Assembly: GCA_037957365.1 (NCBI GenBank)
Contig: JARHVA010002371.1
Span: 1,054,001-1,118,000 of the forward strand
Direction: 5' to 3'
DNA length: 64,000 nucleotides
Source of the DNA: Torreya grandis
Taxonomy: Eukaryota > Streptophyta > Pinopsida > Cupressales > Taxaceae
The notes under the pieces are model-generated. The model did not search any database, was not told where the DNA came from, and was given only the letters and a program-made list of their open reading frames with translations. The stretch's first letter is position 1. Every line of letters begins with the position of its first letter. The position numbers were made by a program, and so were the translations under genes. Shown piece after piece: positions 23,438 through 35,619 of this stretch.

Positions 23438-24045
23438 ATCCGCCCCTCCGAAAATTGCTTGTCCCCAAGCAATCTCGGAACAATGAACTACTCGATCCAC
23501 CTGGATCCCAAATGTAGTTATGTTCTGCACTATTGTGAATCAATGCAAGTACCTGCAACATCATCAGAAGTAAAACAAAGAGGAACCCATAATCAAATTG
23601 GCGAACACAACTCAACCAATCTCTGAAATCATGACTGCCCTGGATGTGTCGATACTGTAGACTGTGTACTTGGCAACTGCAAATTCCATCTACAAAAGAT
23701 GGTGCCAATCCATCCCCTAACTGATCTCTCTATAAAGGCGGCACAACCAACTATACCCCACTATCATCTGTATGAGAATAATCAATATGGAGATTCCACT
23801 CCACTGGTATTCGAAACTCCTCAAAATCAGGTACTCCCAAATCCTGACTATGAGTGTGAGCCTCAACCACGTGGTCCTCATCATCAGCTACAAAAACATA
23901 CTCATCAGCAACACTCAATGTACTAACCTCTGAGTATACCTCCACACTCTGAATGCAAGCATCAGGCTCATCCTCACTGTCTAACACCTGTGCTAAACTC
24001 ACCTGAAGACAAAGCTCATCCACAACATCCTCAACTACCCCTATC
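23438..24045 (-). pseudogene. Truncated second internal region of the nested element
   Basis: Repeats 20559-21166. It contains the C-terminal two thirds of the acidic/PDS5 frame, split by a TAG at about 23755 that comes from a CAG to TAG transition. It stops in mid-frame at CCCTATC, where it joins the duplicated host segment. Confidence 0.85.
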
Positions 24046-24158
24046 TAGTTTGGTTTGAATTTTCCTTTGTGTTTTTTCTCAGCCATGGTATTCTTTTAGT
24101 TTTATTTAAGAATAAGATCACCAAGTTCAAAGTTTATATTTTTGACACATTGATTATA
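24039..24158. repeat. 120-bp host duplication flanking the nested element (right copy)
   Basis: Same sequence as 19047-19166. Its first 7 bases, CCCTATC, are also the last bases of the truncated internal region, so the junction is a 7-bp microhomology. It continues without a break into host integrase (GTGGCC...). Confidence 0.92.
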
Positions 24159-25240
24159 GTGGCCTTTGAGTCGATTCTGATATGCCTAAAGATTGTTGAG
24201 CATATCTGTGCATTTCTCATCAAGTAGGTCTATCTCTTACAGGTGAGCTACTTAATAGTCATGATCATCTAGGACATGTTTGAAAGAGATGCATAGTGAA
24301 GGCAATTTAACCTCAATGGGAAGGATGGATTCAGTACCATAAATAAGTGAATATGGAGTGGCTCTTGTGGGGGTGAGATGATTAGTATGATATGCCCAAA
24401 GGGCAAGAAATATCTATAGGTGATAATCATGATTGACATCATTAATAATCTTTTCAAGAATATTGACAATGGTTTTATTCTATGCTTTAGCTTGGTCATT
24501 ACCTTAAGGGTAATATGATATAGAAAAATGTTTTATGATGTTATCTTCGGTACATAGCTGGTATACATCCTTGTTTTTGAATGATCCTCCATTATTAGAT
24601 ATAATGTTAGAGGGGATACCGTAGTGGCAAATGAGATGGTTGAAGATGAATTTATAAATTTGCTTTCCAATCATGTAACTGAGGGGTATAGCTTTAACCC
24701 ACTTAGTGAAATACTTGGCGGTGGTAAGGATATGTTTATGGCCATCAGATGAAGTGGGGTTGATCTTCCCAATGAGGTCAAGTCCCCATGTAGAAAATAT
24801 CTAGGGTGTGAATGTTAGTTTCAAAGTTAGGCTAGGGCATTAATCAGATTAACATGCCATTGAAATTTGTCACACTTCTTTACATATGCAACTACATTTA
24901 TGTCTATCATGGGCCAATAATAACTAATATGCAAGAAATTTATTGGATAGGACTACCCCACTAGAATGAGATCCACATACTCCTTCATGAACTTCTCTTA
25001 GTGCTAGTGTAGACTCTGCCAAATTTAACCAATGAAGCAGAGTTCCATTAAAATTATAGTGGTAAAGGGTGGATCCAAGAAGAGTATAATGAGTGGAATG
25101 ATGAATAAAGGCTTTGGTTTGTTTTTGAGAGAGGATAGGTGGTAGAAATTGGTCATGAAGGTAGTTGTAAAGGTATGAGTACCAGATAGAATTAGGACCA
25201 AAAATATCACAAATCATTACAATAGTTGAATGTTCATGAG
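24159..25240 (-). pseudogene. Integrase zinc finger and core of the 21-kb gypsy element
   Basis: In minus-strand order the HHCC finger comes first: REVHEGVCGSHSSG near 25,000, then WPMIDIN, then KKCDKFQ near 24,870, with the last Cys changed to Phe. The catalytic core follows. The first Asp is in a GLDLIG segment. The second is changed to Asn (ISNNGGSF where SDNG is expected, near 24,595). The catalytic Glu is changed to Lys (NDQAKA where QAEA is expected, near 24,500). ALWAYHTN and GTESILPIEV follow, as in Tat integrases. Both substitutions fit G-to-A changes. Integrase inserts cDNA into the chromosome; with two of three catalytic residues gone and many stops this one is dead. It is separated from its C-terminal end by the nested insertion. 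Confidence 0.7.
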
Positions 25241-25259
25241 CTGGTGCTACTAAATTCTT

Positions 25260-25690
25260 GATGAGGAACTAATACTCTTTAGCTTTATCTATTTATCAAA
25301 TTAGAGATCCAATAGTATCCATGGAATCTATAGTTCTATTACTAGCCCTTGGTTTGTGCTCAAATAAAATGTTGAAAATTTGTTGCTTAAGAGTGTTGAC
25401 CATGGCTTTCTGTGGAACCAACTTGTCATCTTTGGTTTGAAAATGATCTGTGACCTAATTGATGATTAATTGAGAATTACCATAAACTTGGAGATGAGAT
25501 ATGCTCCAATGCACTACCTATCAAAGTCTTGTAACAAGTGCTTCATACTCGGCCATGCTTTTTGTATAAAGAAAGTTGATTTTGAATGATTTAGGGATTA
25601 GATCCCCCTATGGTGTAATAAATAAGAGGCCTATCCCTGATCCATGTGTAGTAAATGAACCATAAAAATATATATTCTAGTGTTATTCCT
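25260..25690 (-). pseudogene. Second (additional) RNase H domain, Tat/Ogre hallmark
   Basis: Placed between the RT-linked RNase H and integrase, as in the Tat lineage. It reads FYGSFTTHGSGIGLLFITP, then SMAEYEALVT, then HLQVYGNSQLIINQV, then KDDKLVP. The position and the AEYEA and LIINQV signatures fit the extra RNase H domain of Tat/Ogre elements. The Asp expected in the first motif appears as Tyr, and the Asp of the YGDS motif is Asn, so catalysis is lost. Several stops are present. This domain is the best evidence for the clade assignment. Confidence 0.7.
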
Positions 25691-26190
25691 CAAGAGGTGT
25701 GTTGATGATGGTCATTATAGATTCATCAGAGAAATGAAATGTGGGTGTCTTTGTCTTTACAAGAGGTGCTTTAACAAGTTGTTCTGCAAGAACTTGTCCC
25801 TTGATTGCATTCTGATTGACATACTCTATGTCAAAATCACTAAGAAGAATGATCCATTTGGACATTCTACCTTGTAAATATATTTTATATAATAGATACT
25901 TGAGTGGATCTACTTTTGAAATGACCATGGTCTTATTATTCAACATGTAATGACACAGTTTCTGAGCTATAAAGACCATGGCTGGACAATATTTTTCAAT
26001 AGGTACATAGTTGTGTTCATATGCGACCAAGGTAAGACTTAGGTAGTATATTACATGCTCTTTTCCATTATTATCATTTTGAGCCAATAGTGCCCCAAAG
26101 GCATTATCGGTAGCTGATAGATACAACAAGAACAACCTTTCTAGCATAGGAGGTGACAAAACTAGTTATTTAACTAGATAGTCCTTGAGT
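25683..26190 (-). pseudogene. RT-linked RNase H of the 21-kb gypsy element
   Basis: A 158-codon run at 25683-26159 is uninterrupted. It begins LYLSATDNAFGALLAQND and continues HVIYYLSLTL, YVPIEKYCPAMVF and AQKLCHYML, the standard gypsy RNase H pattern. It then reads DPLKYLL and KGQVLAEQL, typical of the tether to the second RNase H. RNase H removes RNA from the RNA-DNA hybrid during reverse transcription. This is the best preserved domain of the element. Confidence 0.8.
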
Positions 26191-26439
26191 TGTTGAAAAG
26201 CTATTTGATAGTGATCATCCCAGTGAAATGAAACTCCCTTATTTATAATATGTGTAAATAGATGACACTTGTCTACTAATTGAGAGATGAAGCATCAAAT
26301 TGTTTGGATCTTACCCAGTAACCTATATAGTTGCTTCAAATTGGTTGGTAGTGACATCTTAGTTATAGCATGGACTTTAGTCAAATTGACTTCAATACCT
26401 CTACAAGACATGATGAAGCCAAGTAATTTTCTTGAGATT

Positions 26440-27270
26440 ACACCAAACACACATTTATTTGAGTTGAGTCTAACTTTATACTCTCACAATATTTCAAATA
26501 TCTTATGTAGCACTATTAGATGGTCAGCCCTAGTTTTAGATTTTCCTAATATGTCATCGATATAGTCTTCAATAATATCATGCATCATATCATGGAATAT
26601 TATAGTCATTACCCTTTGATATGTAGCTCCAACATTTTTAAGACTAAATAGCATTACCTGATGACAAAATGTTTCCCATAGAGTGGTGAACATTATTTTG
26701 TGTTGGTCTTTTGGTGATATTTTGATCTGGTTGTATCCTAAAAAGCCATCCATGAGTGAAATACTTTCATAACCTATCATGGAGTTGATGATCATGTCAA
26801 TATTAGGAAATGGAAATTCATCCTTAGGACAAGCTTTTTTGATGTCTTAAAAATTAGTATAGATTCTAATTCCTTCAAGCTTTTTACTAAAAGGTACAAC
26901 ATTAGATATCCATTCTGAGTAGTCAATGGATCAGATACATCCTACTTCTAAGAGTTTTTCCAACTCTTTCTTTACCAAGATAGCAATGTGAGGATGTATA
27001 TTATGTACCTTTTGTTTTACTAGTTTTTCATTAGGATTGATCACAAGGTGGTGCATAACTAAGGTAGGGTCTAAACCTAGCATGCCAGAATAAACCCATG
27101 CAAAGATATCTACAAATTCTCTCAATAGAGCTGTAAAGACTTTATGTTCCTTCTTAATGAGGGATGCACCTAATTCTATCCATTTCATGTTTGATGGAGT
27201 CTTAATGTTTACCTCTATTTTATCTTCAACTAGAAGGGTCAAACCATCTTCTAAGATAGTAGGCAAAGAC
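26440..27270 (-). pseudogene. Reverse transcriptase of the 21-kb gypsy element
   Basis: In order: KWIELGASL, VFTALLREFVDIFAW, HHLVINPNEKLVKQK, KKELEKLLEVGCI, then a stop, SEWISNVV, then KKACPKDEFPFPNID (the NKACPKD signature). Next comes LMDGFLGYNQIKI with the first catalytic Asp, then FCHQVMLFSLKNVGATYQR, then EDYIDDILGKSK with the paired catalytic Asp residues. The YIDD box is intact, but stops near 26,850-26,930 break the frame. It copies the element's genomic RNA in the cytoplasm, primed by a tRNA. Confidence 0.8.
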
Positions 27271-28499
27271 TTGAATTATTGGACTATATCAGGGTCCTCT
27301 GCTAGAACTTGCTCTTCAAATTCTCCTAAGCATGATGAATTTGAGTCCCCTAATGGGAGATCTAGCCATGTGAAAAAAATATTAAAAAATTCTCAAAGAA
27401 TTTGATCAAATAATTGTTATTACACAAAATTAAACTTAGCTCCATAGGTAAGTTCATCATTGGTGGTCTCCTAGTCTAAATTCAAAGAAGAATGAACACC
27501 CCCATCTAATGGTGCCTAAAATAGGTTTTCACCACTAGACTGGCCTTTATCTTTACTTTTTCCCTAGTCAAAAAGTGCCTCAAAGAGGTTTTCACTTTAT
27601 AACCTCAATGTTTTATTGATTTATTTTTGGCTAAGGGTGTTCACCTGCTCTCCAAAATAGGCTTCAAGATCTAATGTAATTGATAATCTTGACTTATGAT
27701 CTTCCAATGTAACATTGTCTCTAAGGCCTAAAAAGTCACAAAATGCCTCATCATTTTGAAACTCATCAATCAACAAATTGGATTCTTGTTGGTCCAAATC
27801 TATTAGTTAGGGATAGTATAATGGTAATGGGTTGTGATGAATGACTGGGGTAAGGGTTCAAATGGTATTGTTAGCAAATAGGTGAGGCTATGATCATACA
27901 CTACTTCATTTTTAGCATCATCATCACTAGCCACTAGTGATGGAACTCAAACAAGATATGTGGAGTCACCCCCAGGCGGTTTAAATCCAAGTCTATAGGG
28001 TCTTTTATACTTAGTCATGGAAATTGGCTCAATGGTTCCTTATTAATTCAGTCTGAGGCCTCTTCCTTCATAATCTTGATGCTCCATGATCTTATTGGGA
28101 ATAGGATATTTCACACTTTTATAACAATCAACTTGCTTGTCATTGTACAACCATGATTCGTCCCCTTCAAGAGGATCTAGTTCTAGGCTAGATGCTGGTA
28201 CAAATATGATAGGTCCCTTATCTTTATTTTTTTGTTGCCAATATATGTATGGGCTGACTTTAGGTCACCCAAAGGTCTTCAAATTTTGAGGAAGATTGGC
28301 AATATGGAAGGTATCATGGGTCACATACTCCCTCAATCCATTATCTAAAATGGTGAAATGATTAGAAGCTTCAGGAGGTGGCATGTGGGAAAGGGAATCC
28401 AAGATATTAGGATCTATCCCATTATCCTATGGAGGATCAATTAGTATGGCATTTCTTTTATCTTAGAACTTGGATTCATGTCGTATTGGTAATTGTAGC
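27271..28499 (-). other. Acidic linker between protease and RT of the gypsy element
   Basis: At 28,050-28,390 one minus-strand frame is open and reads Asp/Glu-rich, low-motif protein (for example PASSLELDPLEGDESWLY). 27,300-28,000 is also acidic but frameshifted. Long linkers here are usual in Tat elements. No separate gene is evident. Confidence 0.5.
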
Positions 28500-28990
28500 T
28501 TTAAAACTCAACCTCAAGATATTTGTAGTGTTCATATGGGTGTAAATCTATTATAATATTCACTTCCATCTCTGAGTGGGAGAACTTAATACATTGGTGC
28601 AACATTGATAGGACTGCATGAATCTCATGTAACCAAGGCCTACCTAAAATCATATTATATGACAACTCAAGATCAATCACATGGCAAAGTGTATCATGGG
28701 TCAAAGGCCCAATGATAACTATTAAGTTAATGGTACCTTGTGATTCTCTTTCCTAATTATCATAGGCTTTGATAGTTATCATTTCTACTTGGAGATCTGC
28801 CATTGTGTACCCAAGAAGCTTGATGAACTTTAAAGGCACTATGTTGAGGCCTGATCTAGTGTTTATAAGGACACATTTAAATTTATGCTACTTTATATAA
28901 ACTTATTTATATAATGGATTATTATGGAGCAAGCCAAGAGAAGACATATCACTTTGGTTGAATGTGACTTGTTGGGATAGAGCTAGGTGT
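28500..28990 (-). pseudogene. Aspartic protease of the 21-kb gypsy element
   Basis: The frame reads CVLINTRSGLNIVPL at the active site, where V-L-I-D-T-G-S is expected: Asp is changed to Asn and Gly to Arg. It continues LLGYTMADLQVEMITIKAYD, GTINLIVIIGP and YNMILGRPWLHEIHAV. The last is the typical retropepsin C-terminal signature, followed by LHQCIKF. The C-terminal 67 codons (28501-28704) are open. It would have cut the gag-pol polyprotein; the active site is gone. Confidence 0.75.
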
Positions 28991-28999
28991 CCAACCAAA

Positions 29000-31900
29000 T
29001 CTTGAAATTTATCAGGGGATATGTCATTATAAATAGTGGATTGGGTCAAGATCTCATTCAAGATGTTCTTATGGATTGTTGATGTTTGAAAAAAATCTAA
29101 AATAGAAATTTGTATTGGTGTCTTTTGTAATTATTTCACAATATGAAACTTCTTGTCTTGGTCAATAGTGAATGGTTTATTTTGAGACTGAATGGTTGGT
29201 TAGATAACAGGAAAAGTGGTAGATGGTTGTGGGCCTAGGATAGTAATCTTTGACCTTCAAGTTGTGATTATACAATCGAGATTAGATGTTGGACCATTAT
29301 TTCTAAAAAATATTGGGAATGGTGTGGGACCAAATAAGACAAGTCTCAGTTGGTGCACTTATATGTGGTCACATGGCAAGGGTGAGTTATCAGTGTAAGG
29401 TCCAAAAGTGGAAGTCCCAATTTGATGGTTTGCCTATGTGATATCCCAGGTCAAAGAAGGATTATCCATGTAATGTGGTTGAGTTTTATTGTTTAGCAAT
29501 AGTCTAGACTAATTAACACTTGGTCTAGGATTAATGGAGATAGTATTAATGCTACCCCCTGCAATATGACCTAAAACCCTGTTATAGTCATGTGTGACTA
29601 CATGGTAGGTTTGTTGGTTGTGACCATATTGACCTTGGTTTTGTCCATTGTTTTGACATTATGAGTTCTGTTGTTGATTTTGTTGATTCTACTGGTTTTA
29701 CTAGTTCGACCTTTAATTTTGATACTATTAATTTTGTTGTTGCACTGGCTAGTGTTATTGTTGTTACTAGTTAATCTATTGTTGTTGATTATTATTTTGG
29801 GAAAAGAGGTTTTGATAAATCCCAAGAGTTTGATTTGAAGTAGAAGCACCATTATCTAATGTTATCTCCCCATTCTCCAACATATTCTTGATTAAATGCT
29901 TGCTTTGGACACATCTTTATAGATTATGCCCATTGACTTGATGATATTCATAGAATTCATTTTCATGGTACTAATTATAGTAAGGAATGCCTTATGGATA
30001 ATTGTTTGGTAGAGGATAACTAATCAGATTAGTAGTGGCAAGTTTATGAAATATGAACTTAATAGGTTCTCCTAGGTCACTAAAGACATGATGCATAGGC
30101 ACAATTCTCCTTGGAGGAGGGGTTTGAAATGGTAAAATTTATTGTATTTATTGTGTGGATCTTAGTTTTTATGATTACAACATTGGTGGGAGAGGTTTTT
30201 AGGAATGAGTAAGTTAAAAAGGTGGTGCAGATGATGTTTACACCATTTTGACATGATGTGACTTGGTTACTCCATTACCCACAACATTCCTATTATGGTT
30301 GAATTACTTTATTCTTTTTTGGTTATTGGCCTGTGCCAGTTGTGATGCTTGCACTTGACTTAGATGTTGGTTTTTTCCACTTTCCTAATTGGTACCTTGA
30401 TCCTCATTAGTTGATGTAACCTTGATGATCCCTTTATTAATTGATGGTTATTCACTCAATCAACAAGCCTTTGTCGATTATCTCCTTAAAAGTATGTGCA
30501 CATTTTAGTTCTAGATGATAAGCTATTTGACTATGAAAATTTTTAGTAAATACAATGGCTAATTATTTATCTCATAAACTATGGGTAAATTAGCTTGCAA
30601 GGGATCTCCATCACTATAGATAACTTGTAAAACTCTCACTAGATTTTTTCTTTGCTTGTGTGAAGTTAACAAATGAAATCTCATGTTCAAGATTATAGGA
30701 TAAGCGTTGCACAAACTTATCAAAAATATCATCAAAATCTATTACTAAATTCTTGGATAACTTTAAAAACCACTCCAATGCTTTTCTAGCCAAGCTGCTT
30801 AGAAACAATCACAAAATATATATATCGCTATATATCACTGGTTGACATGTGACAAATAACTCAATTAAATGGGCCTTAGGGTCACCTTTCCCTTTATATT
30901 TGTTGAATTTTAGTGGTTTGTATCCTAGAGGAAATGGTATTTTCAATTACTCCATGTTGAATGGATAATAACACATGTCATCCAACTTAAACTTTTTAGC
31001 CTATTTCCTGGCTTGAATGGTGGTAATGCATCCTTCATCTATTATAATTCTTGGGATAGGAAACTGGAAGGAACATTGGTTTGAGGGAGAAGATTGGTTT
31101 GGGTAGATGGTTGGGAGGTCATAAGTGGGATATTTTGACTAGGGTATGATGGAGATATTCATTGGAGTACATTGGTTTGGCTGGAAAATGGACTAGGAAT
31201 ATGCATAAGTGGATTAGGATGTACTTGGAATTGTACATTTAGTTATGCAATATTCTAGTTTGGGCTGGTGATGAAGGTTTGAATTGGAGGATTTTATGGT
31301 TGGGATAGATGGATATAACTATACTATGCCTATTTTGGTTGAAAAGGGACATGCTATTGACTAATTAAACCTTGTTATTGAGTGAGAACTTGTGGACCAA
31401 GACCTTGTCTCTGAACTTGTGGCATATTTTAAACCAATTGTTGTCTAGTAGGAACTTGAGAAACATGGGAGCCTCCTTGTTGCATGAATCCCTATGGGAT
31501 AGTGAAAGTAGGATGAAGATTCAACATCTATCATTGACCAATATTTACACATTGTTGACTAGTCATTGTTTGGTTGTAGATCAATATGCTAGTCTATGAC
31601 TGAAGAGGTATGTTTTCCACTACCTAACAAGGTAGAACATTAATTTCCCCTCGTTGAGGTGGAAATACATTTATCCTCTATTGCATTTGTACACTAGATT
31701 TTGATTTTTGTTGTGGAATGCTACTCATTGCTTGTTGAGGAGTAGGATTCATCATATTTGGCTATTGAGGTGCGACATTGGTTGTTGGTTGACTATCTAA
31801 TCCTATTGGTTGCACACTTGATAAAGCAAATGGTTGAGGTTGGGATGAAAAAAATACTACTCCCTAGTATGATGGCCCACTCATGGTATTAACTATAGGC

Positions 31901-32766
31901 ACATGTTTTTGACTAATTTTTTTTGCTTTAGTACCAATTTGATTTAGATTAGACATTGCTTGCACATTATCCACTATATTTTGCTCATTATTCTATATAG
32001 AAGTAGTAGACACTTCTTCAATAATGGGCATATGTAGTAAGTTATCTACTAAAGTGTTTTTCATGAATGGGTCTAAACTCTGATTATCTTGATCAGTTCA
32101 CTCTATCAAACTCCTATTGAAGGAACTAATTTAATAAGAGGTTTTCTCACCATGTTGATCTGATTGAAATTACGTGCTAGATTCAGATAGGTTTGATATG
32201 TTGTCTGCATTTGATTAAAGTGGTATTCCATTATGTTTTTTCTTATATTAGGTAGATTATGGTATAGATATGTTATTTGGACTAGAGTCAAAAGATTTCT
32301 AGAAGTAGCTTGTTGATCATAAATTATGTTATGTGGAATTCTTACTAGGCTTGGTAAATTCTTATGAGGGAAGTCTGCTAGAAACTTGGCCCCTACCTCT
32401 ATGGCTCTAAGCAAAATCTCATCTTTGTTTTCTAATAAATGACACTAAAAAAAAATGAATCATATGTGGAAGGTGCATTAGTAGAGTATGGATATTAAAG
32501 AACTGGTTCATCAGTTGTGGGTATTGTAGCTAGGTATACTACAGTTTGTTCTTAGTTTTGTTTTAAATAAGGTGGTGTATTAACCAAATAGTTAAGAAAT
32601 AGATCTTGGCCCCTAATTGAGTTTTATAAGAGGGATAAGGATCCATCTCATAATTAGTATTATTTGCATATAGGTCTTGCACCATTTCTTCCTACGTAAC
32701 CACATTACTAATCCCCAGATTGTACATAAGTCCACTACGAGTGTAGGAATACATGTTGGGATCCAT
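29000..32766 (-). pseudogene. gag of the 21-kb gypsy element with long N-terminal extension
   Basis: A plausible start is the ATG at 32766 (MDPNMYSYTRSGLMYNLG), followed by a degenerate N-terminal part. That part includes an open 102-codon run at 32106-32414 and a Gln/Pro-rich stretch. The capsid core lies at about 31,000-30,614: KGKGDPKAHLIEL, then FLSSLARKALEWFLKL, FDDIFDKFVQRLSYNLEHE and ESFTSYL. A degraded finger-like motif, EYHQVNGHNL then KHLIKNML, is at about 29,950-29,880, followed by an Asn/Gln-rich run at 29,598-29,852. The C-terminal part reads SPDKFQDLVGHLALSQ before protease, as in other Tat elements. It would form particles and package RNA. It has many stops. Confidence 0.7.
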
Positions 32767-35599
32767 AGTCAATGCTTGGTCATAAAAAGGGAGGAAAATT
32801 CTAAAAAAAATGATGTTAAAACTTGGTCTAGATTCATCAAAAGGATCAAAAAGTTTTATGCAAATATTTGTGAGGAAATAAGATAGTGTTAAGTATCTAA
32901 TGCCTCACTGCTCACACAAAGATAAGCAAGTAAATAGACCAAAAAATGAAATGTGAAACTCTAAGGTTAAAGTGTTTCAAATCAGTCTAATATAGGAAAA
33001 TCAAAAGTTGCTAGGTATTTTGGCTAAATGTGGCATCAAAAGATAGGCTCAAATAAGGCATGTACTAGGACTCTTGGCCAAATGGTGTCAAAATCTAGAC
33101 TTTGAAATAAAGATGATTTTTAGTCTAATGGATTTGAAACACTTATAACAAATAATAAGCACTAAATTTTTGGATATAAAATTGACCAAATAAGTATAAG
33201 GTATGAAACAAAAGGAACTTTAGAGATAGTTTATTTTGTCTCACAAATAATGGTATAAAACTTGGTTCTTTTGACAAATAATCTAGAGAAAAAGTGAATG
33301 ACGTAACTATACTAAACAAAGGTTCAAAAAAATTACACTCAAATTGGTTTGAAAATGTAGGAAAAAATTTGAACTCTATACAAGAGGGTCTATGAAATAA
33401 TATCTGAAATGTTTTGGGCAGCGTAACAACACTAGACTACCCAAAATATGCAAAAAAATGTTTGCTTCAAAAACTCTCTAAGGCAAAAATAGTTTCCCAC
33501 AAATTTGACAACATAAAAATATCTTTCTTGACTCAAAATGTTTTGGTGCATAGACTCAAAGTGCAAGTGTTTAGCACAAAGTGGCTTAAGTGTATCAATT
33601 GGTTATAATGATCATAAGTCTTAAATGACCTTCAACCCAAATTGGAAATTGAACCTAAGTTCCCTCAAGTTTAGTGAAAATGGTGAATACACTTATCAAA
33701 TCAACCCTATGAACTTATAAAGGTGTAGTTTTGAATTTAGATTATAAATGAAGGACTTAAACAACTTTGGCAAAGGTCTAGACTCAATTAGTCAGCATAA
33801 TTGTGCCAAAGTGGATGATATGACTCCCAAGTTTTGATGAACTTTGAACAAAGAAAATTTGATGACTTCACATGGGTAGCATAATGCCTCTTTATTCTAA
33901 GGAAAATGAGGACCATGTGTTTTGGTTTGAATCATTTGTTTACACCAAGTATTGACTCTAAATAAGACTTTAATCTAGGAGAAAACCAACTAATTAATTG
34001 ATATTAGATCCTAAACTATTAAGGTTGTTTGGTATTGTTGGAATCCATCAATATACATCATTTGAGAGGATTTTAAGTGTTCATCCAAAAGTAAATGTGC
34101 ATTATATAGTAGGGTTTTTACACCCCCTTCTCTCAAATGCTAGTACTATGACATGGACCTTAAGGCATACCTCGTACCAACAATACTTCCACAGTAAGTC
34201 AGGATTTGTCTAAGATCTAAAAGTTTTTTAATGTTATATGGGAATTAATTACATAGTGGCTTTCACATCAAATGATGAAAAATACAAGCATAAAAATTAG
34301 GTGACCGCGGCATTGGCTAGTTGTCAAAAGGTCTGGTCTTTTTTACAACCACTACATCCTATTGTTCCCTCGGTGTAGTGTGATGTCCAAATGTAGATAC
34401 GTTCCATGTGTAATTCCAATTAGGATCCAAATGAATTAAATGTTGGGAGGTGAAATCTTGCATCAAATCTTCCTTAAAGAACTCGTGGGAGGTGATAAAG
34501 TCCCCCTCGCAAGCCAAGTTTGCATAAAAATAAATAAATCATAAAATAGAAAGACTTTAGGGTCATTTTCAAGGTCACCCAAACTTTGATGAGTTTTTGG
34601 GGAGTGCTTTAGATGACATTATTTTTATTCCTTGGACTAGGAAATTTTCAATAAGAATGGTGCTTTTGAATCCAAGGGTTCCCTAAAGGGGACAAATGAA
34701 AGAGCATACATGTGACATCCCTATCTTTGCCAAACAAAAATCGAACTTTAAGCAACTAATTGAATACAAAAAAAAAATATTGGAAAGGTGAGTTCATTTT
34801 GAATCCCAAATGGAAGATGATGTGGTGTTCTTTTGACCCCTTGGTCTTAATTGTAACTTTGAATGAAAACCATGAAATTTTCTTAAAAAATCACCCTAAC
34901 AAGTTTTCATACACACCAAAAGAAAGTTTTTTTTAGCTAATTTTAAACATATAAAAAGGTATAAAAAGCATGTTTTAAAAATTCTTTGGCTTGTTCTTGC
35001 AACAAAAATGTTAGTATGTCCTTTATCCTTAAAGCTACTTTGAAATAATTAACTTTAAAAAATGAAGTCTCAAGTTATCTCAGTGGTGCAATATCACTAC
35101 TCCACAGAGCCATCTTGCTACTTGTAGTACAATCTTAAAAATATAATAGTTATGGTATTGTAACTTAATTGTAGGTATTTTAGTCACAATACCGTGACTC
35201 TGAATGACAATCCTGCTAGTAGCAAGATAATCCTGCTACTTAGCAAGTCATGATATTATCACTAACCACTAATGGTTAGATAATACTGTGATTTTGTTAA
35301 GCAACCTTGTGAGTTTTAGAGAAATCCCATGACTGAGTTAGTAGTGGTATTGTATACCGTACATGAAAACACAAAGTTAGTCCAAAAAAAAGGAAGAGCA
35401 TAATACCGCTAGTCTAAATAACAATCTTGTTACTTGCAGGACAATATCGTGACTGAGTCAGAACAAACCTGTGACTTCCCAAAAAAAAATTTACCTAAAT
35501 TTTTCACTCTTTTTGGCTCCTTACTCCAATATTATATAAGGAATATATTAGTAGGTTTTTTGAAAGAGATTTGTGACCATTCTTGTGAAGCTAGGAAGG
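32767..35599 (-). other. Leader between primer site and gag of the gypsy element
   Basis: 2.8 kb of untranslated or unrecognised sequence. Ogre-type elements often carry an extra ORF here, but none is readable on the minus strand. At 35,060-35,490 short phrases such as CAATACCGTGACT and CAATATCGTGACTGAGTCA recur irregularly, giving a faint repeated texture. Confidence 0.5.
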
Positions 35600-35616
35600 T
35601 CCCATCGAGGGTGCCA
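35600..35616 (-). promoter_or_regulatory. Primer binding site of the 21-kb gypsy element
   Basis: On the minus strand TGGCACCCTCGATGGGA begins three bases after the LTR end. It has the TGG start and position expected of a tRNA 3'-end complement. The tRNA could not be identified with certainty. Confidence 0.6.
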
Positions 35617-35619
35617 TTA

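Larger units (their letters stand above)
19167..24045 (-). mobile_element. Young non-autonomous LTR retrotransposon, 1.7 tandem units, carrying a PDS5-like segment
   Basis: The repeat unit is 2,879 bp: one LTR (1,392 bp) plus one internal region (1,487 bp). Present in plus order are LTR (19167-20558), internal (20559-22045), LTR (22046-23437), and then a partial second internal region (23438-24045) cut off where the first copy has position 21166. The two units differ at only a handful of positions, nearly all transitions, so the structure is recent. There is no gag, protease, RT or integrase; the element would depend on proteins supplied by another element. A primer site of iMet type and a polypurine tract are present. 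The copia or gypsy origin of the LTR could not be decided. Confidence 0.85.

Noticed and set aside
19167..24045. Helitron or DNA transposon as the nested element
   Set aside because: TG...CA LTR ends, primer site and polypurine tract are all present; no terminal inverted repeats or CTRR hairpin end.
25680..25877. Plus-strand Cys-rich small frame
   Set aside because: It lies antisense to the well-preserved RNase H frame and has no independent support.
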